A stretch of 64,000 nt of DNA, taken from assembly GCA_015061035.1 (NCBI GenBank), contig SUXK01000004.1, positions 124,001 through 188,000 on the forward strand. The letters are read 5' to 3'. The translations under genes and the position numbers were made by a program. Shown here piece by piece: positions 1 through 8,474 of this stretch (position 1 is its first letter; every line of letters starts with the position of its first letter). The notes below the pieces were generated by a model. The model saw nothing but the letters and a program-made list of their open reading frames with translations. It made no database searches and was not told the origin of the DNA. Origin of the DNA: Bacteroidales bacterium (GTDB lineage Bacteria; Bacteroidota; Bacteroidia; Bacteroidales; G3-4614).

Positions 1-751
1 TTTCTGCATTGAATACCGCCAATCGCTCCTCTCGTTTTGTGAGATAGTATTGATAGTTACCTTCATAGTGATACAGCCCAAGTGCATCAATCTCTATAAT
101 ATCTGTACATACTCTATCAAGGAAGTAACGATCGTGCGTCACCATAAGCAACGCTCCCGATATTCTACGTAAAAACTCCTCTAACCACTCTACCATTTCG
201 AGGTCGAGGTGGTTGGTTGGCTCATCTAATATCAACAGGTCTGGTTCTCCTATCAAAACATTGGCTAATGCTACTCGTTTTAGTTGTCCACCCGAGAGTT
301 CTCCTATCTTTTGATTAAAGTCGTGAATTTTAAGTTTTCCTAATATCTGCTTTACTCGCGATTCATAATCCCATGCTTTGAGCATATCCATCTTTACCAA
401 TATCTCTTCAAGGTTTTCGGTATCAAGATTAAGCATTGCTCTTTCGTATTGGGCTACGGTTTGTGCTATCTCATTATCAGAACGCATACAGGCATCTAAC
501 ACTGTTAGTTCTGATGGGAATGAGGGAGTTTGTGACAGATAGCCTACTCGCAAATCGTTACGGAATGTTATTCGGCCTGAATCGTAATCCTCCTCCCCTG
601 CTATTATATTTAAGAGGGTTGTTTTTCCTGTTCCGTTTTTTGCTACTATGGCTATACGTTGATTCTCTGCTACTCCGAAAGAGATATTTTCGAATAGCAC
701 TTTTGCTCCAAACGACTTGGTTAGGTTTTCTATTTGTAGGTAACTTATCAC
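1..751 (-). CDS. ABC-F family ATPase, N-terminal part (cut by window edge)
   Basis: The minus strand encodes the first ~250 residues of a soluble ABC-F protein. This family has two fused ATPase domains and no membrane part; members act on the ribosome (translation factors of EttA/Uup type, or antibiotic-resistance proteins). I read the beginning as (V)ISYLQIENLTKSFG, then Walker A (KNGTGKTT), the signature LSGGQ, Walker B (LLILDEPTNHLDL) and the H-loop (VTHDRYFLD). TNHLD after Walker B is the ABC-F hallmark. I chose the GTG at 749-751 because an in-frame stop lies eight codons upstream and no ATG intervenes. The gene starts 5 nt after the stop of the upstream ABC gene, so the two are probably cotranscribed. 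The inter-domain linker, which would separate Uup-like from other subfamilies, lies outside the window. Confidence 0.9.
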   Translation of the reverse strand, partial: MISYLQIENLTKSFGAKVLFENISFGVAENQRIAIVAKNGTGKTTLLNIIAGEEDYDSGRITFRNDLRVGYLSQTPSFPSELTVLDACMRSDNEIAQTVAQYERAMLNLDTENLEEILVKMDMLKAWDYESRVKQILGKLKIHDFNQKIGELSGGQLKRVALANVLIGEPDLLILDEPTNHLDLEMVEWLEEFLRRISGALLMVTHDRYFLDRVCTDIIEIDALGLYHYEGNYQYYLTKREERLAVFNAE

Positions 752-756
752 TTGCT

Positions 757-2196
757 TTAATGTTTTATTAACTTAAACTCTTTTGTTACTGCTTGGGGTA
801 TCTCATGCGTGTAGTGCGTTACATATACAAGTGTTTTTCCCTTGCGGTCACAAAAACTCTCTATTATTTTTGATGCTCGTTCTTTGTTTGCTACGTCTAA
901 TCCGTGTAGTGGTTCATCTAATATTATAAGGTCAGGATCTTTTACAAAGGCTCGTGCCAATAGTGCCAACCTTTGCTCTCCTGATGATAGTGAGAGAAAC
1001 GAGCGGTGTGCTATATCTTCTATTCCAAAACATTTTATCCACTCCATTGCAATAGTCTCTTGCTCTGGTGTGCATTTGCGAAATACGCCTATTGAATCAA
1101 AAAATCCTGATGCCACGATACGCAACAGAGGTATATCTTCCATAAAATAGAGGTGCATCTCGGGAGAGACGTATCCTATTCGGGATTTTATATCCCAAAT
1201 ACTTTCTCCTGTTCCGCGTTTGCGATCAAATAGATATAGTGTGTTTGAATATGATTTTGGATTGTCGGCATAGATCAAACTCAATAGCGTGCTTTTCCCC
1301 GAGCCATTTGGCCCTATTAATGCCCACTTCTCTCCATTCTTTACCTCCCAATCAACATTCTTCAGTATTGTTCTGTTACCGCATACTATATTTACATCTT
1401 CCATTCTAAAGGTTACTTGATGCTCTGATGCCTCTCTTAGTTTCTCGGGCAACAAAGGTTCAACCGAAGAATAGTTGAATAGTTGGGTATGTAATGCTGT
1501 ATCAGCAATAAATTCTTGTCGTGTTCTTGCTCCCATACACTCCATATCCTTAACAGGCATTACGTGTGTTACTATCTCGGGAACATCGGCAGGATTTGAT
1601 AATAGTAGTAATAGTTGCATTCCGTTTATCTTTGCCATTGAAGAGAACATCGCATCGAGACTTTTTCGAGATGCTGAGTCTAATCCTATATATGGGTTAT
1701 CTACTATTAATAGTTTGGGATGCGTTAGTATTACTTTTATTAATAGAAATTTTCGGAGTTCTCCACTTGACAGAAATATTATGCTCTTATCAAGTATATC
1801 TGTTAGATTTAGCATCTCAAAGAGTTGTTCAATTTCAGAGAGTGGCGCTATGGGTTGTAGTATCTCTTTTACGGTTACAACTCCTTCGGCATCTTGCGAA
1901 TGCCATCGTTGTTGATAGTAGGCGGTTGTGCCATCTACCATTGTATATATATCTTTAAATGCTATTGTGCGTATTGCTTCAAATAGTGGCTCGGTAAAGT
2001 TATATTTTATCTCTCCGTCTAAATCACGCAAGGCTATTCGCCCCTGTATCATATTTGCTAATAGCGATTTTCCTGAGCCATTTGCTCCTACAATAGCCCA
2101 CTGCTCGCCTTTGTTTATATTCCACATTATGGGTGTTTTAAACCTAAACTCTGACATTCGTGGAACTGGGTGTATTAGTGATATTAGAGTGTTCAT
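757..2196 (-). CDS. Tandem ABC ATPase, ModF/PhrA-like
   Basis: A 479-residue protein with two ABC ATPase domains and no membrane segments, resembling E. coli ModF (also called PhrA). The role of that family is poorly defined, with molybdate transport and photorepair both proposed. Domain 1 has Walker A GANGSGKS at 37-44 and signature LSSGE at 142-146, but the Walker B end reads D166-N167-P168, lacking the catalytic Glu. The switch-His position reads Ser-Asn (200-201). Domain 2 is intact: GPNGSGKST 295-303, LSSGE 403-407, DEP 427-429, H461. One site is therefore probably hydrolytic and the other mainly a binding site. It is the first gene of a two-gene unit with the ABC-F gene, behind a promoter-like sequence at 2219-2249. 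No molybdate transporter genes are nearby. Confidence 0.85.
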   Translation of the reverse strand: MNTLISLIHPVPRMSEFRFKTPIMWNINKGEQWAIVGANGSGKSLLANMIQGRIALRDLDGEIKYNFTEPLFEAIRTIAFKDIYTMVDGTTAYYQQRWHSQDAEGVVTVKEILQPIAPLSEIEQLFEMLNLTDILDKSIIFLSSGELRKFLLIKVILTHPKLLIVDNPYIGLDSASRKSLDAMFSSMAKINGMQLLLLLSNPADVPEIVTHVMPVKDMECMGARTRQEFIADTALHTQLFNYSSVEPLLPEKLREASEHQVTFRMEDVNIVCGNRTILKNVDWEVKNGEKWALIGPNGSGKSTLLSLIYADNPKSYSNTLYLFDRKRGTGESIWDIKSRIGYVSPEMHLYFMEDIPLLRIVASGFFDSIGVFRKCTPEQETIAMEWIKCFGIEDIAHRSFLSLSSGEQRLALLARAFVKDPDLIILDEPLHGLDVANKERASKIIESFCDRKGKTLVYVTHYTHEIPQAVTKEFKLIKH

Positions 2197-2218
2197 TTTG
2201 TTCTGTTCTATTGAAGTA

Positions 2219-2249
2219 CAAATTTACTACCTTTTGGGGAGATATGAAA
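2219..2249 (-). promoter_or_regulatory. Bacteroidetes-type promoter for the ABC pair
   Basis: Reading the minus strand, TTTC (2246-2249), 19 nt, then TAAATTTG (2219-2226). This fits the -33 TTTG / -7 TAnnTTTG consensus with one mismatch in the upstream box. Transcription would start near 2212, giving a leader of about 16 nt before the ATG at 2196. Confidence 0.5.
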
Positions 2250-2260
2250 TATCATCTACG

Positions 2261-2641
2261 CTATACCTGTATGTTCAATTCATTCATTCCTATTGTCATA
2301 TAGGAGCGAGCGAGGTCGGTTGGTTTTATTACATCATTGTTCCAAACTACTATATCTATATCAATTATTACTTTCCCGTCTGCTTTATGCTCTGGCAAAC
2401 GCCCTGCTTGACGTTCATACTCTTTCAGGCGGAGTTTTAACTCTTCAAAGGTTTCTGATGTGGTAATAACTCCTACGCAATTGTGGTAGTTGGGTTGGGG
2501 TAATGAGCCAATGGCTACGGTTTCATATATTGATGAGAATTGCGCCTCACTAACCATCTTTAATATATCTGCACAGCACTTCTCTACTCTTTGCTTTGCT
2601 GCGGGTATGTTTGAGCCGATACCTATTATTGCTCTATTCAT
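2261..2641 (-). CDS. folK: 6-hydroxymethyl-7,8-dihydropterin pyrophosphokinase (HPPK)
   Basis: Transfers pyrophosphate from ATP to 6-hydroxymethyl-7,8-dihydropterin, the step before dihydropteroate synthase in folate synthesis; cytosolic. The 126-residue protein begins with the family's IGIGSN motif, has PNYHN in the pterin-binding stretch, and carries the Glu-Arg...Gly-Arg and IDIDIVV motifs, the Asp pair that holds the two magnesium ions. It is shorter than E. coli FolK (159 residues), mainly at the C-terminus. Its ATG lies 8 nt inside the end of the upstream metallophosphoesterase gene, which implies translational coupling. No other folate gene is in the window. Confidence 0.9.
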   Translation of the reverse strand: MNRAIIGIGSNIPAAKQRVEKCCADILKMVSEAQFSSIYETVAIGSLPQPNYHNCVGVITTSETFEELKLRLKEYERQAGRLPEHKADGKVIIDIDIVVWNNDVIKPTDLARSYMTIGMNELNIQV

Positions 2642-3827
2642 TATTATGCGATTTTAGGGTTATTAATGTTATCTCAGGATACGCTCCTAAACGGAAGGTG
2701 AAGAGTGTGCATCCTATTCCATCGTTTACATAGAGTGATTGTTCTCCCTTTTGATAGAGTCCACTCCACCAATCTCCCCGCAACGATGCTAAAGAGTATT
2801 GTTTATCTCCAAACGAGAATTTTAGTTGCATTGCATGAGTATGCCCCGATAGTGTTAGATTTATATTTGTTTTATCTAACACCTGTTGCCAATGCTCTGG
2901 GTTATGCGATAACAAGATTTTATATTTATTGTCATTGAGTGTACGATACGCTTTATTCAAATCGCCATAACGCGGAAATGGTGGATTTCCCCAATTCTCA
3001 ACGCCAATAACCACTATTGAATCTCTTTCTCTTACGATTGCGTTACTCTCATTGTTAAGCAATATCCAACCCATATCTTTTTGACAGGTTTTTAGATTTT
3101 GCAGGTTGTTTTGTTTTTCAGAGAGGTTTTTCCAATTTACATAATCGCCGTAATCGTGATTACCTAATACTGAATATACGCCATCTTTTGCTTTCAGTTT
3201 TGAGAGTTGAGTTTTATATGTGAGTAGTTCATCGGCAGAGAGTGTTACTACATCGCCTGTTATACATACGATGTCAGGATTTAGAGAATTTATCTTCTCT
3301 ACCATACTTGCAATAAGAGTGGTATCGCCATATAAACTTTTTAAGTGCAGGTCTGATATTTGAACTATTTTAAAATTATTGAAGGCTACAGGCAGTTGCT
3401 TAGACGTTATTTCAACGTTGTTACATACTATCTTTTTTCTGCCTACTGCCATACCGTATAGTAATGTTGTAAATAGAGCAATAGAGATTATTGTTGCTAC
3501 TATGGTAAAATAGTATTTTCGTTTTTTACTCCATATCTTTTGAAGATAATCTAATGGCGAAATTATTAAGAATATTATTTTGGGTAGAGTGATAAGAAAG
3601 AATATAAATACTACAAGTTCAATATTCTGGCTTATTATAGTTGTATTTTTTACAAATATTAGTGACACAAACACTAAAAAAAGTATATATACTAAAGTAT
3701 TTATACTCCATATTACCACCTTAAAAATGGTATTCCTGAAACGATTTGGAAGTTGTTTAATGATGTATATATCTGACAATATATTAATTGCCAATAGTAT
3801 CATTGACAACAATAATGAAATTCTCAT
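2634..3827 (-). CDS. Membrane-anchored metallophosphoesterase
   Basis: A 397-residue protein with about four hydrophobic segments in the first ~125 residues, followed by a calcineurin-like phosphoesterase domain facing away from the last segment. Metal-binding motifs are present in order: ISDLHL (D159, H161), ITGDVV, LGNHDYGD (N223, H224, D225), LSHNP and SGHTHAMQ. This arrangement resembles YaeI/YkuE-type enzymes, some of which cleave UDP-diacylglucosamine or related lipids; the substrate here cannot be read from sequence. It overlaps folK by 8 nt. The start is the only ATG preceding the first hydrophobic segment. Confidence 0.85.
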   Translation of the reverse strand: MRISLLLSMILLAINILSDIYIIKQLPNRFRNTIFKVVIWSINTLVYILFLVFVSLIFVKNTTIISQNIELVVFIFFLITLPKIIFLIISPLDYLQKIWSKKRKYYFTIVATIISIALFTTLLYGMAVGRKKIVCNNVEITSKQLPVAFNNFKIVQISDLHLKSLYGDTTLIASMVEKINSLNPDIVCITGDVVTLSADELLTYKTQLSKLKAKDGVYSVLGNHDYGDYVNWKNLSEKQNNLQNLKTCQKDMGWILLNNESNAIVRERDSIVVIGVENWGNPPFPRYGDLNKAYRTLNDNKYKILLSHNPEHWQQVLDKTNINLTLSGHTHAMQLKFSFGDKQYSLASLRGDWWSGLYQKGEQSLYVNDGIGCTLFTFRLGAYPEITLITLKSHNNE

Positions 3828-3850
3828 TTTCTCAATATTTTATAATGTTC

Positions 3851-3912
3851 CAAAATTACACAAATTATTTTGTTTAAAATTACCATCATATCATTATTTA
3901 TAATTAATTTTG
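3851..3912. promoter_or_regulatory. Divergent -7 promoter elements (weak)
   Basis: The gap between the divergent genes holds TAATTTTG on the minus strand (complement of 3851-3858) facing the phosphoesterase gene, and TAATTTTG on the plus strand (3905-3912) facing the transporter gene. Both match TAnnTTTG, but neither has a TTTG box at the usual 19-21 nt upstream, so support is partial. Confidence 0.3.
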
Positions 3913-3958
3913 TACGATATAAGTTTTTTACGCATATAATTATATTTATATATAAATC

Positions 3959-5632
3959 ATGGATTGGTTAAGTAATCTTATTTTTACTCCAGGTTTAGCA
4001 AATACTGTAATATTATATTCATTTATTATTGCTGCGGGAGTTTGGTTGGGTAAGAGAAAAATTTTTGGTATTTCTCTTGGTGTTACATTTGTTTTGTTTG
4101 TTGGTATTTTAGTTGGTCACTTTACCGACTACTTCTCAATTAACAAAGATGTATTGGATTTTGCTAAAGAACTTGGACTTATCTTGTTTGTTTATTCTAT
4201 TGGTTTACAAGTTGGACCAGGATTCTTCTCTTCTTTCAAAAAAGGTGGTATGATTCTTAATGCCTTAGCATTAGGTGTTATTCTGTTGAATATTGCCACT
4301 GTTATTTCAATTTACTTCTTAACCGATGCAAGAATGGAAGATTTGGTTGGAGTTCTTTCAGGTGCTGTTACCAATACTCCTGGATTGGGTGCTGCCCAAC
4401 AGGCTCTTGAACAGTTAGGAAAATCTTCTGATATTCCAAGCACTGCTGCTGGTTATGCTGCCGCTTATCCTCTTGGAGTTGTGGGAATAATTATATCAAT
4501 GATTGTCATCAAGAAAATTTTTAAAATAAGTGCTACCAAAGAGAGTAAACTTATTGAAGAGGAGAACGAAGCATCTGTTCAAAAACCTATGATTATTAGT
4601 CTTATGGTTGAGAACAAAATGTTGGATGGTAAAACTCTTAAACAGATTCTTGATTTCTTAGGAAGAGATTTTGTTATCTCGCGTATTAAGAAAGAGAGTG
4701 GAGAGGTTATAATCCCTCAATCAACTACCGTTATAAACAAAGGTGACTATATGATTTTAGTACTCTCTCCTTCAGATGAGGAGGCTGTTGAGGCTTTCAT
4801 TGGTCAAAGAGTTGAAATGGATTGGGATGCTATTGATGCTCCTGTTGTTTCTCGCAGAATATTAATTACTAAACCTGAATACAATGGTCGTTCTATCAGT
4901 TCTCTAAAACTTCATGCAGGTTTTCAACTTAACGCTACCCGCGTAAACCGTGCTGGTATGGACCTTGTTGCGGCTCCTAACTTAAAACTTCAAATGGGTG
5001 ACCGTATAACTGTTGTTGGTAAGTTAGAGGATATTAATCGCCTTGCTGACCGTATGGGTAACTCAATGAAACGTTTGAATGAGCCAAATATGATTACCAT
5101 ATTTGTGGGTATTCTATTAGGTATTATCTTAGGAAGTATTCCTTTCCAATTCCCCGGAATGAGTACCGCCATGAAACTTGGGTTGGCTGGTGGTCCGCTA
5201 ATTGCCGCTATTTTAATTGGCCGCTTTGGATATAAACTAAAACTTATTACATACACATCAACAAGTTCAAGTTTAATGTTACGCGAGATTGGTATCTGCT
5301 TATTCCTTGCCAGTGTGGGATTCTCGGCAGGTGGAAGTTTTGTTGATACTATCGTAAGTGGTGATGGTCTTTGGTGGGTTCTTTGGGGATTCATTATAAC
5401 TACATTACCTCTTTTGATTGTTGGTACTATTGCTCGTCTTAAATTCAAACTAAACTATTGTACCATGATGGGATTAATGAGTGGTAGTATGACAGATCCT
5501 CCAGCTCTTGCATACGCTAATAAGTTAGCAAATAATGACGCTCCTGCTGTTGCATACTCTACCGTATATCCACTTACAATGTTTATGCGTGTTTTAACTG
5601 CTCAGTTATTGATTTTGATATTCTGTGCATAA
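3959..5632 (+). CDS. AspT/YidE/YbjL-family transporter with two RCK_C (TrkA-C) domains
   Basis: A 557-residue inner-membrane protein with the family's layout: about five membrane segments, a central cytosolic stretch (~205-370) with two TrkA-C-type ligand-binding domains, then about five more segments. The two membrane halves share the pseudo-repeat motif SGAVTNTPGLGAA (first half) and SGSMTDPPALAYA (second half), characteristic of aspartate:alanine exchanger-type carriers. Family members of known function exchange amino acids or dicarboxylates (AspT, succinate exporters); the substrate here is unknown. It stands alone between a divergent gene and the ribE operon, whose promoter-like sequence begins just after its stop codon. 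Confidence 0.85.
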   Translation: MDWLSNLIFTPGLANTVILYSFIIAAGVWLGKRKIFGISLGVTFVLFVGILVGHFTDYFSINKDVLDFAKELGLILFVYSIGLQVGPGFFSSFKKGGMILNALALGVILLNIATVISIYFLTDARMEDLVGVLSGAVTNTPGLGAAQQALEQLGKSSDIPSTAAGYAAAYPLGVVGIIISMIVIKKIFKISATKESKLIEEENEASVQKPMIISLMVENKMLDGKTLKQILDFLGRDFVISRIKKESGEVIIPQSTTVINKGDYMILVLSPSDEEAVEAFIGQRVEMDWDAIDAPVVSRRILITKPEYNGRSISSLKLHAGFQLNATRVNRAGMDLVAAPNLKLQMGDRITVVGKLEDINRLADRMGNSMKRLNEPNMITIFVGILLGIILGSIPFQFPGMSTAMKLGLAGGPLIAAILIGRFGYKLKLITYTSTSSSLMLREIGICLFLASVGFSAGGSFVDTIVSGDGLWWVLWGFIITTLPLLIVGTIARLKFKLNYCTMMGLMSGSMTDPPALAYANKLANNDAPAVAYSTVYPLTMFMRVLTAQLLILIFCA

Positions 5633-5644
5633 ATTGCTTTTTGA

Positions 5645-5676
5645 GTTGGCTTTAGTATAGTTTTTGTTTATATTTG
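5645..5676 (+). promoter_or_regulatory. Promoter of the ribE operon, overlapping a long hairpin
   Basis: GTTG (5645-5648), 20 nt, then TATATTTG (5669-5676), close to the Bacteroidetes consensus; transcription would start near 5683, about 60 nt before ribE. The same DNA forms an imperfect inverted repeat: TTTTTGAG and TATAG on the left pair with CTATT and CTCAAAAA on the right (about 5638-5697). It could act as a weak terminator of the upstream gene. I looked for an FMN riboswitch and saw none. Confidence 0.5.
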
Positions 5677-5741
5677 TACTATTCAACTGCTCAAAAAAGA
5701 AGAAAAAGTTTTTAATTGATTAATTATTTAATAGAAATATA

Positions 5742-6353
5742 ATGTTTTCAGGTATTGTAGAAGAGTTTGCTACTGTTACTCGTCTTGAAGAAGAGGGTAC
5801 AAACTTAAACATTACAATGAAGTGCAGTTTTACTTCTGAACTCAAGATTGATCAGAGTGTTGCACACAATGGTGTATGTTTGACTGTTGTTAATATTAAT
5901 GGTGAGGAATATACCGTTACTGCTATTAAAGAGACCTTAGAGAGGAGTAATTTAGGCTTGTTAAATGTTGGCGATAAAGTTAATGTTGAACGTAGCATGA
6001 TGATGAATGGCAGATTAGACGGACATATTGTTCAAGGTCACGTTGATACTACTGCTGTTTGCTCTGATGTTAGTGAGTGTAACGGAAGTACATACTTTAC
6101 TTTTGAGTATGAGTTTGATAAAAAGATGGCCGCTGAAGGTTATATGACTGTTGAAAAAGGCTCTGTTACTGTTAATGGCGTCAGCCTTACTGTTTGTAAT
6201 AGTTGCGACAACTCATTCAGTGTTGCTATCATACCTTACACTTTTGAGAATACTAACTTTCATACTTTCAAAGTTGGCACAGTTGTAAACCTTGAATTTG
6301 ATATTATTGGCAAATATATTAGCCGTCTTCAAAAATATACATCACAAAATTAA
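5742..6353 (+). CDS. ribE: Riboflavin synthase, alpha subunit
   Basis: Dismutates two 6,7-dimethyl-8-ribityllumazine molecules into riboflavin and the pyrimidinedione precursor; cytosolic homotrimer. The 203-residue length is standard. It starts with the near-invariant MFSGIVEE and has two similar lumazine-binding barrels (about 1-95 and 96-190), with NGVCLTV in the first and VNGVSLTV in the second, and the inter-barrel motif GHIVQGHVD. Also named ribC in some genomes. It is first in a run of four genes with short gaps (32, 26 and 5 nt). No other riboflavin genes are near, so the lumazine synthase and RibBA must lie elsewhere. Confidence 0.95.
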   Translation: MFSGIVEEFATVTRLEEEGTNLNITMKCSFTSELKIDQSVAHNGVCLTVVNINGEEYTVTAIKETLERSNLGLLNVGDKVNVERSMMMNGRLDGHIVQGHVDTTAVCSDVSECNGSTYFTFEYEFDKKMAAEGYMTVEKGSVTVNGVSLTVCNSCDNSFSVAIIPYTFENTNFHTFKVGTVVNLEFDIIGKYISRLQKYTSQN

Positions 6354-6385
6354 TTTATAACACTATAACAAGTTCACTAAATATT

Positions 6386-7552
6386 ATGAGCGACCAAAGA
6401 TATAACCTTCGTGGAGTTTCAGCATCAAAAGAGGATGTACATAACGCAATTAAAAATATTGATAAGGGTATTTTCCCTAAAGCATTCTGTAAAATCATTC
6501 CCGATATTTTAGGTGGTAATGATGAGTATTGTAACATTATGCACGCTGATGGTGCTGGTACAAAATCTTCATTGGCATACCTATATTGGAAGGAGACTGG
6601 AGATATTTCGGTTTGGAAAGGCATTGCTCAAGATGCTTTGATTATGAATATTGACGACCTTCTTTGCGTTGGTGCTACTGATAATATTTTGGTCTCTTCT
6701 ACTATTGGAAGAAACAAACTTCTTATCCCCGGCGAAGTTATATCGGCTATTATAAATGGTACTGATGAACTTCTTGCAGAGTTGCGTGAACTTGGTGTTA
6801 ACGCATATGCAACTGGTGGTGAAACTGCTGACGTTGGCGACTTGGTTAGAACTATTATTGTTGATAGTACTGTTACTTGTAGAATGAAAAGAAGTGATGT
6901 TATATCAAATCACAACATTCAACCTGGGGATGTGATTGTTGGTTTATCGTCATACGGACAAGCTACTTACGAAAAAGAGTACAATGGAGGTATGGGTAGC
7001 AATGGTCTTACCTCTGCTCGACATGATGTATTCTCAAAATATCTTGCGGAGAAGTATCCAGAGAGTTACGATGCTGCTGTTCCCGATGATTTGGTATATT
7101 CAGGAGGATTGAAACTTACCGATGCAATAGAGGGTCTGGATATTGATGCTGGAAAGATGGTGTTATCTCCTACTCGTACATATGCCCCTGTTATAAAGAA
7201 GATTTTGGATGCTATGCGTTCAAAAATTCATGGTATGGTGCATTGTTCTGGTGGTGCCCAAACAAAAGTTCTTCACTTTGTTGATAACGTTAGAGTGGTT
7301 AAAGATAACCTATTCCCTGTTCCTCCTCTATTCAAAACTATTCAAGAGCAATCGGGTACTGACTGGAAAGAGATGTACAAAGTGTTCAATATGGGACACC
7401 GTATGGAGATATATCTAAGCCCTGAGTACGCTGAAGAGGTTATTGCTATAAGCAAGAGTTTCAATATTGATGCTCAAATTGTGGGACGTGTTGAGGCTTC
7501 GGAGAAGAAAGAACTTATAATAAAATCAGAGTTCGGAACTTTTGAATATTAA
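6386..7552 (+). CDS. purM: Phosphoribosylformylglycinamidine cyclo-ligase (AIR synthetase), Bacteroidetes type
   Basis: Closes the imidazole ring of 5-aminoimidazole ribonucleotide using ATP and formylglycinamidine ribonucleotide, step five of purine synthesis. The 388-residue protein has the PurM-family nucleotide-binding motif HADGAGTKSSLAYLY, a Bacteroidetes variant of the DGVGTK motif in E. coli PurM. Further matches are DALIMNIDDLLCVGA, TGGETADVGD, GDVIVGLSSYG and the C-terminal half with MVHCSGGAQTKVLHF. It is longer than E. coli PurM (345 residues), as expected for this phylum. Second gene of the ribE operon; purH lies 30 kb away in another operon. Confidence 0.85.
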   Translation: MSDQRYNLRGVSASKEDVHNAIKNIDKGIFPKAFCKIIPDILGGNDEYCNIMHADGAGTKSSLAYLYWKETGDISVWKGIAQDALIMNIDDLLCVGATDNILVSSTIGRNKLLIPGEVISAIINGTDELLAELRELGVNAYATGGETADVGDLVRTIIVDSTVTCRMKRSDVISNHNIQPGDVIVGLSSYGQATYEKEYNGGMGSNGLTSARHDVFSKYLAEKYPESYDAAVPDDLVYSGGLKLTDAIEGLDIDAGKMVLSPTRTYAPVIKKILDAMRSKIHGMVHCSGGAQTKVLHFVDNVRVVKDNLFPVPPLFKTIQEQSGTDWKEMYKVFNMGHRMEIYLSPEYAEEVIAISKSFNIDAQIVGRVEASEKKELIIKSEFGTFEY

Positions 7553-7578
7553 TTCTTAACTTTCAAAAAAAAAGACCT

Positions 7579-8469
7579 ATGAACACTGTTTCAAAAGAGA
7601 TTATCGATAAACTTAGACAGTTATCGGACCTTTTAGTTGTTATTAAAGATAGTGGCAACAATACTCCACAAATTCTTAAAGAACTTGCAGTTGAAAAGTG
7701 TTCTGAAATTTATAAGGCTCTATCTTTGGATGAAGATGTTATTGAATATAAAATAGATGCTCCCCAAACCGAAGAGGAGATTGAAGATGTTGAAGAGAGC
7801 CAAAAGAGTGTAGATATAGACCCTCAAGTAGAGGAGATTTATCCCTCATCTGATAATATTACAGACTCTGAAGAGGAGAATGAACTAACAGAGGACAATA
7901 GTGAAGAGTGTGAAGAGATTGAGGTTGATAATACAGAATATGATTATACACCACAAGAGGTTAAGGCTGAAATTAAAGAGTTTGAGTTTGAAGAGGCTAT
8001 CCCTTTAAAAGAGGAAGAGGAGTACTTTGACACCCAAGATAAAGAAGAGGAGGAAACCTTAGAAGAGGAAGAGGATACTTACGTTTACAGTGACCTTGAA
8101 AACGATAATGAGCCTCCTTTTGATGTTGAGTACATTGAAGAGAAAGAAGAGGTTGAGGAGAGTGTTGAAGATGATGAAGACTCTATCACAACAGATAAAG
8201 ATATTGACCTCTTTGCATCAAAAGAGAGTTTCAAAAAATGTAATCACAAAAAGATTCGCTCGGTATTGAGCATTAATGACATATTCCTATACAAAAGAGA
8301 GTTGTTTGGCAACAGTGACGTTGATATGACCGATATGTTTGACGGCATTGATGAAGCAGAGTCGTTTGATGATGCCATGGAGTATATCAACGAATATTTT
8401 GCCTCTGACGTAGAGACCGAAGAGATGGTGATTGAGTTTATTGATAGAGTTAAACAATGTTTTGAATAA
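7579..8469 (+). CDS. Very acidic protein of unknown function
   Basis: A 296-residue protein with no recognised catalytic motif. The N-terminal ~60 residues look helical. Residues ~60-210 are dominated by Glu and Asp (long EEE runs) and are probably disordered. The last ~75 residues are ordered and carry a KKIRSVLSINDIFLYKREL segment followed by an ELFGN-type motif. I recall similar C-terminal segments in conserved hypothetical proteins of Bacteroidales, so the tail is probably the functional part. No signal peptide or membrane segment, so cytosolic. It lies 26 nt after purM and 5 nt before rsmI. The extreme charge suggests binding of a basic partner such as ribosomal protein or DNA-bound protein, but that is inference. 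Confidence 0.7.
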   Translation: MNTVSKEIIDKLRQLSDLLVVIKDSGNNTPQILKELAVEKCSEIYKALSLDEDVIEYKIDAPQTEEEIEDVEESQKSVDIDPQVEEIYPSSDNITDSEEENELTEDNSEECEEIEVDNTEYDYTPQEVKAEIKEFEFEEAIPLKEEEEYFDTQDKEEEETLEEEEDTYVYSDLENDNEPPFDVEYIEEKEEVEESVEDDEDSITTDKDIDLFASKESFKKCNHKKIRSVLSINDIFLYKRELFGNSDVDMTDMFDGIDEAESFDDAMEYINEYFASDVETEEMVIEFIDRVKQCFE

Positions 8470-8474
8470 AAGAG

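Noticed and set aside
436-771. 111-codon plus-strand ORF
   Set aside because: It lies antisense to the ABC-F gene, is unusually Leu-rich and has no family features; the ABC-F frame explains the DNA.
1475-1958. Two overlapping plus-strand ORFs of 130-146 codons
   Set aside because: Both are shadows of the tandem ABC ATPase gene on the other strand.
5633-5741. Possible FMN riboswitch before ribE
   Set aside because: The leader is only about 60 nt and shows none of the conserved RFN-element segments.
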